From Mycteria americana (taxonomy: Eukaryota > Chordata > Aves > Ciconiiformes > Ciconiidae), in the NCBI RefSeq assembly GCF_035582795.1, contig NC_134366.1, forward strand, positions 2,368,501-2,432,500: a stretch of 64,000 bases of DNA, read 5' to 3'. Under the pieces are notes generated by a model, which was not told the DNA's origin, searched no databases, and saw nothing but the letters and a program-made list of their open reading frames with translations. This document shows positions 47,601 to 59,600 of the stretch, in pieces. The position numbers were made by a program, and so were the translations under genes. Each line of letters begins with the position of its first letter. The first letter of the stretch is position 1.

Positions 47601-50600
47601 TTTAGCAAGAAGATGCAGTTTTTAGAAGATGCCCTGGGATTTGTTGGTGCCAGGAAGTCTCCTCAGGTAGATTTGGGGACCTCCATTTGGCAAGCAGGTA
47701 TGTGACAGACAAAACCATCCATCTGTAAGCAGTAACGCTAGCACCAAAAGTTTCCAAGTGGTTTCAAACTCAGAATAGTATATAGTATTTACAAGGCAAA
47801 TCCTTTCCCCCCTGCCCCAACAGTGAGATCACACTGATGATAAAATGCAAGAAATAACTTCCAGGTGACTTTAGACCCTCTTGCCGAGATGGTAGAGATG
47901 ATAGAAGTGTGTGGCCCTGTTTTAGTCTAGTTGGATTTCCTTTCTCCCAACTACGTTAGCAAAACCTGTGACTGTAGATGCTGAAGCTGAGTGTCCCTCA
48001 GGAGCCTGACAGCTGGAACATGCCAAGCCCTCTTTAACATTGTGCTCTCAGCTGGTGTTGTCACTAACTCCACACCACTTTGTGAAAGGATTAGCTTAAT
48101 TTGAGTTTCAGCTACTGGCCTGTGTTTTAACTACAATGTCATTCTTTTTCCGGTGGCCACCAGTTCAGTATTGTGCCACTCCATGGGGAAGGGTCATTAG
48201 AAATCCATTCTTCTCTCCTGACTGCATGCTTCAGAGTCCTCTGTCATTGCTATTTTTCCTTTGGCAGTTCGTAGCTAGAAGCATATTTATATTAAAACTG
48301 TTGTTCAGTTAACTGTAGAAAGTTTAAAACAAATTTCCAGTCCAGCAAGTTTTGAAATAACATATGGGAAAAACATCGTGTTCATTTTCGTATCATAAAA
48401 AATAGAATTTTGTTATTTGAGAAGTTCAGGTGTTTGGATTTCGGAGATTTTTAGGTCTCAGATTAGGTGAATGCGTAGTTTAATCATTTTAAGAAGACAC
48501 AGTGGAGACTGAAACCCTTTCACAACACTAAGAATGACATTCCTTACTACTGTTACTTCTTCTACAATTCCGGGGAGGGTTGGTTTTTTGTCTTTGTAAT
48601 CCAACCCTGGATTCATTTGGAGAGCTGGTGAATTTTTTTCTGTTAGGAATTTATTTCTATCAACATGCCTGAATCCTCTTTTTTTCCTAATTGTTAGTGA
48701 CAAAAGAGCAAATCGGTGGATGGAGTTATTGCCAGTATATTAAAAAGGAGTAGAAAAATGATACAGTAAAACAATAGATGAACCTATTTCTGTGCACCAA
48801 GCTAAAACTGGACTTTAGCAGGGAGGATAATGTCCTCTTGTTGACAAGTTGTCAAGGGCCATAGCTTGGAAAAGCTTGTTAATTTTTAAGGAAGTAAGTC
48901 TTGGGCATCTGGCACTAAAATGTCAGCACAACAACTTAGAGGAAAAACAACCTGCTGGTTTCTTAAGCACTGAGTTATTCCAGCAAATTGGTGTTCAGTT
49001 CCTGATGGTCTTAAGGCTGGTTACATAAAATAATTGGTTATACAGCCCTACTGTGCTTAATTTCCCACTGCTCTGCTCTGTTTGCATCCGAGTCAGTGAG
49101 TCAAGGATATTGCTCTCCTACCCCCACCTGCATTTTGACTGTTTAATTTGGAAATGTCAGTAAAGAAAACTGAAGGTTATGGAAATCCTGACTTCTCCAG
49201 CTCCACCAAAACCCTTGTTTGTTCCTTCCCCGGAGTCTGTTGCCGTCTGCCTTCTGTCGCAAGATGGCAGTCATGGACTGCGTTTTAACCTCTGGGTTTT
49301 TTCCATGGCTGCTCACATGGTGGAAATACTGATTTTAAATTTTTTTCTTTTCTTTTTCTTTTTTTTTCTTTTCCCCTAAAAGCAGGGGAAAAAAGTCTGT
49401 GTTATGCATGCCTGCCTTTGTGTACACATAAAATATATGTGTGTATTTTCAGATAGCAAATGTTGATTCAGAGACTTACAGGAGAAATATCCTTGCAGCG
49501 GAGGTACGTCTGTCTCGGCAAACTGGCTCATAGCGTTTTTTGCCCTCGGTGGTGCAGCTCGGAGATGTGAACATTTCCACAACTGTCATAGTCTCATCTG
49601 GATCCTGTCTGCTTATACGAGTCCTGCCGTAAAGTTGTGCATATTACACATTTGTATAAGTAAATACAAAAAACTCATCTTTCCTAAGAGTTTTGGCTTG
49701 ATTCCACCTAGAAGAGGAATTTGTGAAGAGTTTTAGACACACCAGATTATCTGAAAGTATTTTTATCTGCTTTGCATGCCTTTTCTGACTGTATTTTTTT
49801 GGACCAAGCCACAGGGGTGTTTAAATGCTCAGGAAGAGCAGTGAGGTTTGTTTTGTAACAGAGGTTCTTCTGTGCTGGATCAAGCCAGTACTTTCCTAGC
49901 CAGTAACGTCCTCAATAATGGCTGATAACAGCTACCCAGGATTAAAAAGCACAAGAAATCCTACACTGCGTCTGCAGCATAACAATCTAGGGCAGTGCTG
50001 TCTCAATGCTATAGCTGAAGACCGACATTCACAGTTTTTTATCCCTTTCGAGACTGCTGAATTTTTCCTGCTTACCCCTTTGACTGAATGTTCTCATTAT
50101 TATGAGTTTCCAGCACTTTGTGCAGAGGTTTGGTAGCTTCTTGTCCTCACATGGTGGCAGCGAGTCTCACAGTCCAGCTGAGTGTAACACAAATGAAACA
50201 AAATTGCTTTTTAAATGTTTCTGCCTTTCTATTCAATTCTCTCCCTCTTTTTTTTTAAACTAGAAAATTGCTGGGAAATGCCAGATCTCCTTCCTCATCC
50301 CATTCTTTTTGTGTGCCTTTGTCATGTCCCCCTCCTGTTCTTGTCCTCAGTGAGATTAATGGAGTGAAATGGATAGATTTCTTGTTTTTAATGAAATAAT
50401 TAGCATATGGTGACACTCAGCTGATAAGAAGCACAAAGAATCTCATCTGGCTATTTGCTGCCATAGGAAGGTCTGTCATTTCCTCCCCACTTTGTCCTCT
50501 GAGGGAGACCACGACAGTAATTTACTGTAGTAGTTTTTCAGTGCCTGGTTCTTAGCCCCTCCGAATACAAGGAGCATTTGCACAGGATAACACTAGTACA

Positions 50601-53600
50601 TTGAATGACTTGCTTGTCTTAAATCTTGATGGTGTCTGAGTCCAGTGACTCTCAGGCTGATAACCGAATAATTCCAGGGATTATGAGTTTGCAGTAATTA
50701 CTTGAGAGGGATTTAGGGCTTGGTACTTTTGGTTTAGCTTTTGTCTCCCTTTTCACGGGGAAGTAATGCTATCCAAAGCAGTCGGGTGTACACTGTCAAT
50801 TGGCCAGCCAGCTGGGCACCAGCTCTTTGACCTGTTGGTGAGCTCTGGCATCTGACATGCTTTCTGTCCTGATGTAGATAAGAGCTGCTGTCGTTGCCCT
50901 GTGCTGGATCAGGCCACGTGCTCATGGGTGGCAGCGGTAGCATTAGCTTCCTTCGTGGTACCTCTTTAAGTGGGAGAGCTTTGGAGATGTTTGAAGCGCC
51001 TATAGGAGCCAAGATGTGTGTCTCGGGTGTTTAGCACCCATCTGCATCAGAAATAACAACCTTTCCTTGCAGCACGTCCCTGCTACCCTACTGGGTAGTA
51101 TCAGATACTGCAATAAGAGCTGATGCTTTAAATAAAGGACAGGTGGCATGTTACACGAGGGATTGCGTCCACGCTGCTTAGCTGGGGGTGGCTGTTAGCG
51201 TCAGTGTTGCCCTTCTGTTTCAGGGGTTTGCTGACTTGCCTCTTGGGTTCTGTCCCTGATCCATCACTTTTAAATTCTTTAATTAAAAAGATTAGAGAGA
51301 GAAGAAGCAGCAGGTGGACAATCTTCGTTTATATGATTGGGAGTGTGTTGCTGCTGCTTCACGCTCCGTTCAGATGAATCCTCACAGCCCAAAATGAACC
51401 CATTCTCCAAATACTGCCTTTAATAGTAAGTCATCTTTTGACAGCCTGGTCACCTCCAGGTTAGGCATACAAAACACAACTCAAATCCTTTCTAGAAAAA
51501 CATAGCTTAACGGCCAAGGTTGGGTTAGGCTTCTCTGAGTGCTCTTGTCCCCTTGCAAACTGCTGTGGGGCAAAGCAAAGGTCAACCACTTTGATACCAG
51601 CACTAGTCCTCCCCATTGGTACAGGAGGTGGTGGTCTGACCATGGGAATTTCTCTTGCAGCCACAGGACTTCTGGGAGGAGTGGTGCAGCCCAGCTCTCC
51701 AGTGGAAGGCAGAGAAGGGACGGACAATGAGCAGGTTCAGCTGCAGAAGCAAGAGAAGATCTCCCAGGAAGAAGCAAAAGAGCTTAAACAGGTATAAGTA
51801 GAGATAACTTGAGTTGTTTCCCTCCCTCTTCTTCCATGATAACATGCATTTTCATCATCAGAAGCATAGTCATTGTCCTTAACAAAATATTCCTCTCCCG
51901 TTATTTAGATAGGCATACTTTAAAAATTAGTTGATCAAGCCTGTGAGTAAAATACACTGATAACTTTTATATTTAACTATTTTGAACAAATCAGGGATTA
52001 TCAGCAAAATATAGTCAGTGATAGGATTATAACCCAAGGAAAATCCTTAACCGTAATGTGTTTTTTCTGAAGATTAAGAAGCTTAACAATTAAATAATTA
52101 TCAGCTTTTTTGTATTTTCCCTATGGTATCTTATTCTTCTTAGTAAGGAGTAGCAGTTCTGTTTCAGAAACATCCACAAAGCTGAACAGTGTTTTATAAA
52201 TGCACAGAGAGAACTTGTAGTTAGGAAATAAGTATGCAGTCCAGCAAATTAATAAAGAGGAAATAGGATTTTACTAGAAAAAAAAAATTATTGAAAGTAA
52301 TCCAGTCCGATAGTGTTCCTCTAAATGGCTCTTTAAGGAATTTCTCTCATAGCTATGTTCAGAACTTTTAGTGAAGAATCCCCCTTTGTAGTATGTGGTT
52401 GATCTGAAACAGTGAACTAACTGGAAAAGCAAGAGAGTATGGTTTTAGTGGTTTTTCCATTAAAATAGGTTTACTGGTGATGATCACAGTCACATCAGGA
52501 GATGTGGTTGAAAATTAAACTTTATTCTTGATATATTTTTCATTTTTGTTTTCCCTCCAGCATCTTATTCTCTTTAAGATTCCATCTGTAGCTTGATGAT
52601 AGCATCGTGTGACTTTTCTGCTAATTCTATTGCCTCTTAGCCAAAGCCGCAGTTTTCTAGCCTCCTTCTTTTATTTTATAGGTGAGAATTAGAATACGTT
52701 AACTTCTATTAGCTTGAGTGCATTTGAGAGTCACAAGCTCTTAGTAGTGGCTAAAAATGAAAACTTCTTGCAGGAAAAAATCTGTTTATTAAAATTAACC
52801 AAAAGACAGTCGGGTAGGTGAGAGTTTAACCTTTGCAGAAGGTTCAACCTTTGCAGAAATTCTCTGTGCTGGATGGTGAACTAGAAACGGTGTTAAATGG
52901 CCAGTGTTATTTAAAACAAAATAAAACACTTTCAAGATTAACTAGAGCTCAAAAGACAATTCTGGTATTTACTTGTACAACACCAAGCCAAGAATTTTTA
53001 AGCCAGTTAATGATTTGGGGTGAGCTCGTGGGGTGGTGTGGGTGGGGAGAGGAGCTGAATGCCAAACTGACAGGCCATGAATTGGCCTGATTTTTTTTTT
53101 CCTCAATAATTGCTGAGGCCCTGTTCCCTAAGAGTCAGGCCCCTCTAATCATCATTCCAGTCATTAATAATTTTAAGGTACATGCAATAATTCCTATAGA
53201 AGTCCTGTTGCTTTTCCTTACTTGGAATCACCACATAAATACACAGTTTTAGACCAAAACTTGCTTCCGTAACCAAAATATAATCAAGATCTTTTGACTG
53301 AAATACCTTATTTGGGCTTTTTCAAAAACAGAATGGACTATTCACCATTTAGTCATTCTCCCTTTTTCTCATCTTGTAAAGAGCTTATCTCCATGATCTA
53401 TCATTTTATCAAAAAATAAGCATTTTCTGAAGCAGCATTGACCTCTTGGAAGATTTGAAGGGAGAGTATTTCTCAGTAATAGTTGTACAAATAGCAGCAA
53501 TCTATTATTCATGCATGCATATGCTTTGTACAGCTGTTATGTATTCAGAAGGGCTAATTGTTCCTTCCTTAAATGTCAGCTTTTCAGGACTATAATTCTG

Positions 53601-56600
53601 ATTTGTAGCCAGACCCAAAAAAGCTAAATACGGTATGAAGGGTTGTTGGTCACGGGCTACTATTGGAGACACATTTTTGCTACACCTTTCAAAAAAGGCT
53701 CTCTAGGAATTGCATCCCCAGGGCCAGTTCTTGACAGTTGAACACTGACCTTGTTGGTGCTTGATATTATCAAAGCAGTTGGCTGTGACTGGAAAAGCAG
53801 AGGAAACGTAGGACAGGGAGTTCAGGATCTTCCAACAAGTCTTGTGAATTGGGAATGAAACCTCTCATCTTGTATAGACTGGTGTCTCTCCAGCTGCTCT
53901 CGGGAGTTGTCCAAGCACTGCTTTTTGTCATTGCTCTAAAGCGCAAAGCAGAGTGAAATAGCTCAGGATCTTTCGGTTCTGTTAGGAGAGAAGGTGGTGA
54001 GGTTTAGAGGGGAAGTGTAAAGATGAGGAAGTGAAGGAAAGCGTGACTGAAGGGGGGAGTTCCTATGAGTAGAAGTGGATTTGAAAGGTATGGAGGTTGA
54101 GGATGTGTTCTAATGGGGTTTAAGGGCAGCATCATGGTAAATGCCATACAAGCCTTTTGGGTATTGAACCCCTGGAAGCATTGAGGTGAAGATCTTGAAA
54201 TGACATCTGAGCAGGACATTTAATGCTTATCTAAGGTATGTCAAGGCTTTACCTAAGGTTATATTTGCCATATTCAGTCATTTTATAGTTGAGAAGCGGG
54301 TTAAGTCCATAAATAGAAAGCAGGGCAGGGAACCAGGAGACTTGTCTCATTTCCAGCTGTGTGGCCTTAAGCAGTCAGTCATGAGCTAGGTTGTAGGGTG
54401 CTCCTTGCTGAGGTGTAGCCTGCTGCTTTGTCCTTTTTTTCTCCGAACATGTCTCATCAATGCGCAGTACACATAGTCGCATAGTCGTTTTCGCCTGCAG
54501 CCAGGGCTTGTCTTTCCTTGATGCCGTCGTTCCCAAGAGCTTCTCTGCACTGCTTCAGTTCAGCTCCTGCTTTGGGAATGAGCAGGATGACGGTTAATCA
54601 CGTTTGCAAAACATTTGGAGAGTAAAAGGGGAAAACAGTTACAAGCGCAAAGCATTAACATGCATTGAAGACAATAATACTTGTGGCATCAGACGTTGGT
54701 GAATGAATTGAAGGTATTTGAGGTCCTTATGTTGATAACTACAGCATTTTTCTGAGCAGTTTCCTCTCTGGAGAGTTATGATCTTTTATTCTTTGATTAT
54801 GTGTTGCAAGCACTTGTTTTTTAAAAAACAAAACAAAATCACAAAGCCCAGAAGAGCTCAGCTCTGTCCCCCTCATCACTTGTGATATGGCCAAGTCCAG
54901 CAGAACTTTTGAAGTTGGAGAAGTAAGAGGAATTTGTGATGAACAGACAAACAGTTGTCTCTCTTCCTCTCTCCTCAAAAACAAAGTACTCACAGTAATA
55001 CCAACAGATGTTTTGCAACAGGAATTGTTGAATGATACTAAATTCCTTCCATTAGAGCTGGAAGCCCTGAGCGGTCTGCAGTTGCCATTGGGTGCCTGAG
55101 TAAAGGACCTCACCAGGACTTCATGAAGAGTTTATGTTAAAAAACAGAGTTTGTGGCAGCGTGAGCTGTGTTCCTTAGCTGTGTTATAGAGATGGAGAAA
55201 GAAGCCTACAAAGTTCCTGTGGTCTCTGGCTGAGGCTCTGCCTACCGCCTTGCTGTGGCTGACATAATGGCACTGGATGTGGGAGGGGATATGATAATAT
55301 TAGCTTAAGGGCTGTGGTCGGGGGGGGGGGGGAGGGGGGATTCACTAAATTTGAATTTATTTTGCCAAACCAGTGCTTTCTAATTTCCGAAACCGTTACT
55401 GCCAAAGAACTGTTGCCCTGGTATTTGCTGTCTGCAGATCGCGTATGCCATGAAGAGAGAGATAGTATTAAAGCAGTTAATTCTGTAACATCTGGGGAAA
55501 AAACCCACATCCCAGTGCATATCTTTGTGACGTTTGCTTCCTCGATGTCTTCTCGGGTCTAGATGGCTCCATTTCAGTCCTTTGCTACTTTCAGAGTCTC
55601 TTCAGTGTTTATTTACCCTTTTATCATGCCCTCATCTCAGGAAATCAACCGTTAGGTCAGAGAAAAAGCGTTTTGTTGAGGAGCCATTCATTCCAAGTGC
55701 TAAATACCAAATTTGCTCATAGGATGGCCTTGTTCCATGGCCTAGAGTGATCAACAGGCAACTGATCTTAACAGACACGTGTAATGACCATGCCCTGGAT
55801 TTATTTTTTGGAAGGCACAATATGGGGAGAGAACTGTGGTTCTTACAACTAACACTTCTTATTTGTGTGTAACTTAAGTATTTAATGGTACCAAAATAAA
55901 AGGTGGTAGTTAAGCCTGTGGAGCTGCTTGAGTTGTTGTTTTGGTTTTTTTTTCTCAGACAAGACCAGTGGTATGTCAGTGGTACCATGAGTGCTTAGTA
56001 CTCCCTGAGAAAGTAAATAAAATCAGACTTCTGTATCAGTGCAAGAAGAAATAAGGGGAGAAATTAGCCACTGAGATAGTAAACAGTGACCCTTCCATGC
56101 TGTCCTAATAGTCACTGGCTCAAAAGAGCTGATGCTTTAAAATGTCTGCTTTTGTGTGCTTCAGATACAAGGGACCTGCTGTCCTGTCAAACTTGTCTAT
56201 TCCAGTGTTTTCTGTGCTCAGAAGTTTTGTTCTACAAGAGACAGCCTGATTTTCTAGAGCAGGCAGGAGCACTTTTGCTAGGGGCTGGTGTAGAGCTTGG
56301 GTATTCGTACACCAAATGCAGCTCTGGATCAAGCAGAAGGAACATCTGTGCTTTGCGTAGCTACGGGCCAAGTGCTGATAGCAGCAATCCCAAACAGGAA
56401 GCATGCTAAAGCAACGTAAATCCATAGACTTTTTTGTTATGGGAAGTTGCGCTTGTCTCATGAGGCATTGACAAATGTCCTCTAGTAAATTGTGTTGCAG
56501 TGATTTAAGATATTTCTGCTCTCTACTGTCTCCCTGCCCATTTCCAGGTGCAGCAAGAGAGGATGTGGACAGGCCTCTTAATATTTTTGGTGCAAGATCA

Positions 56601-59600
56601 CTCAACTTAATCCCTGTTGTGAATTTGAGTTTATAATGGGACTACGAATTGGAATATTTTAGGTGTTGTCCCCCCTTCTTGCTCACCTGCAATATGTTCA
56701 GCACAGAGGTGAAGCACCATATTCAATCATGACAAGTTATCACTGTCAAAACCTCTGTTTGCACCCTAGTTCAGAGTACTGCAAATGACAGTTCTTTGTT
56801 TCCTAATGACAGGTGAATTTGGCTGGGGAAGCTGCATTGAAGAGGCATTTCTGGTTATGCATGCTCTGCTTTAGCATTCAGACCTCAGTTGCACAGGGAT
56901 AATGGAGTGGGGCTCAGGGAGCATTTCAGGGAGTTCAAACTACAGTTGGCAATACTTCCTGCACAATGACACTTTCTGTATCTTATTTTTACTGCTGGAT
57001 ACTCAGTGTATTGAGATGGTAGATCATATTTTACAAGCTTTATTTCACATCGCATTATTATGGTGGTATCTCAGGACCCAAACCAAACTGAGGTCTCCAT
57101 TGTAAGATCTTTAGGGTACAATCTCTGTCCAGTGCCTGACACTTTGAGTTCAGGTCTTCAGGTGGTGTGGCAAAAGTAATAGGGCTAAGTACCGAGCAGG
57201 TTCACGGGCTTGGAGTCCTCTCCCGTCATTCCATTTGTGTCTATGTTGTGACTGTCTCCAGCTAAATTGGTTGCTTGGCTCTCATTTGAGCCAAAGCAGA
57301 GAGGAGTGGGCAGTGCTTGAACTTCTCCATAAGCAGGTACATAAAATAGAACCGATGAATCATGACCTAAACTGCACTGCGCTGTCTAGGTCCCCAAAGT
57401 CTATACAAGGACTTGGGGAACATAGCTTGGATGGACACCTCTTCTCCCAGCAAGGCCCAAATCTGCTGTAGTTGAACACTTGACACAGGGTGGATTTGGA
57501 GAGCACCGACAGATTTGCTTCCTTGTTTTTTACAGCGAGAACTCTGTGCGTGAGAATATTAGGTAATTTGCCTGAAGTTGCACAGAAAATCTGTGGCAGA
57601 GCCACGGGGATAAATCAGACTTTCCAAATTATAATCCTGTGGCATAAATCTGAGGCTGTCTCAATGTGAGACTGACCAGTGCCTGAGGAAGTGTGCCTTT
57701 AAAATGCATCTTTGATGGGGTCATACCTGCTGTTTGGCTTTGTGTAACAGATAGAGTTTCACACTGAGTTTTCATGTCTTGGTTCACCGTCCAAATTACG
57801 TGCTGGCACAGCAGGCACTGCTGCTCTGAGCAGCTGACAGAACTGGAGCAGTGATAACTAGACATCTTGCCATCATTTTGCTTTGCAAAAATAGTGACCA
57901 GCTTTGGCCAGACTTCAGATTCCAGTAACTCTTTCCAGCAAGCTCTGTGGGCTGTGCTGGAAAAGCATCTTAACCATTTCGGGTCGCATTGGGTTGAGTA
58001 GCAGCACTCAGCTTGAATGGTTGAAGATCTGACAGGCAAAGGGTTAAGGGATTTATTACCAGACTCTCTTAGGCAAAGAGAATTAACAGATGAAAGTGAG
58101 CCGCTTGCCTTTTATTTTTGTGTGTGAGTAACCACATCGTCATTGCCCGCTGTGTTTCAAGGCAGAGCCTAATTGGCAGGTGAACTTAGCAGAGCCCTGT
58201 AGCTGACTGAGTTTCCATTTTATTGCTTTCGTATTTTAAAAGCTTTTCTGTTCTCAACAATTGTGTCTCTTTCTGTATTTTAAATGTTAAGTACGCTCTA
58301 ATGAATGCAAAGCCTATCAAAAGTAATCTGGTTTGAAACTAAAAATAAACTGGTTTTCATGGCAAACCTGGGACTTTTTTGGCACAATTTTGATTTACAA
58401 ATAAATGGGGTGTCTCTTGGAGAGGTGGGAAAGGAGGAGTGTCCCTGCTTCCTTTCTGCATCCTCTCATGCCAGCCCCTGCTTTGCCGCATAGCTCTCTT
58501 GGAGGCTTGCACTGCGTGTCACCGCGTTTACCTTATGTGCTCATCTCGGTGGATTTCACACACTGAGATGTGCTGGGTGAGGACACGGCTCAGGAAAGCT
58601 GAACTTAACCACATGGCTATGGGTGCTTGGTGATAAACCTCCAAAAGTGTGTGCCTTGCTGCGGCAGAAGGTGGAGGTGTTGAATGGCCAGAGGGACCAT
58701 TCTGGAACATGTGTCAAGCCATGATCTAGAAAGCGTCAGCAGCTGCTGCTGTTTTTGTTCTGCTGTGCTGGAAAACAAATTTTGGGATGCTCTTGGATAA
58801 AACTTTTTAGTAAACTTGCTGAAAAAATGTCAGCGTGGACCATCTTTAAATCATCTGCAAATGACGAAGCACATGTCTTCCACTGCCATCCTTTAGGATA
58901 TACTGAAGGAATGAGGTCTATTCTCTCTTAAACTAGTATAAAGAATTAAAAATTTATTGGAGCGGAGGCTGAAACCCTGTAATCTTCTCTCAGCTGAACA
59001 TTGAATCTGGCCCTGCTCTTAGTTGAGTGGAGTAGACCAGAAGACCTTCAGAGGTCTTTTCCAAACTTAATTATACTGTGACTTTATGAATGGTAGGAGT
59101 CATTTCATGTAGCACTGGCTACTTTTTTATGTATTTATATGTATGTTTGTATATATAAAATATATGCAGAAGGAGTTCAAAGGGAGGACTGAGGGAGAGC
59201 CACCACTGAACTTCCCATTTCCAAGTAGTAACATTACTTCCTCAGGAGAGGCAAGACCGCATTTCAGACCCGTGTCCTGAATCATACACGATAGATCTGA
59301 TCACGTCATTTTTCTTTTTGGTGCATATCCTCCACATGTCTACCACCTCCAGTTTGGGGAAATCAGCCTTGCTTTCTTGCTACAGTGAAAGAACCTGAAG
59401 TGTTTAATTTGGGATAGAAACAGAGTTTTTTAGCTTGTAGTTTTTGTAAGAACATACGAAGGTAGATTAAGCTTGATCCATGGTTTGTTTTGTATTTTTG
59501 CTTTCGCAGCCAAATTGCAAAACCAGTTATTCACACAGCTGTATTTCTAGCTGCTTGTGATTTATGGAAAGAGCTGAGAGATATTTTACGAGATAAATCT

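Noticed and set aside
54887..55099. 70-codon plus-strand frame beginning MAKSSRTFEVGEV
   Set aside because: The composition looks protein-like but there is no recognised family, no splice support in the SNAP47 phase and no flanking promoter or signal. Likely chance inside intron 4.
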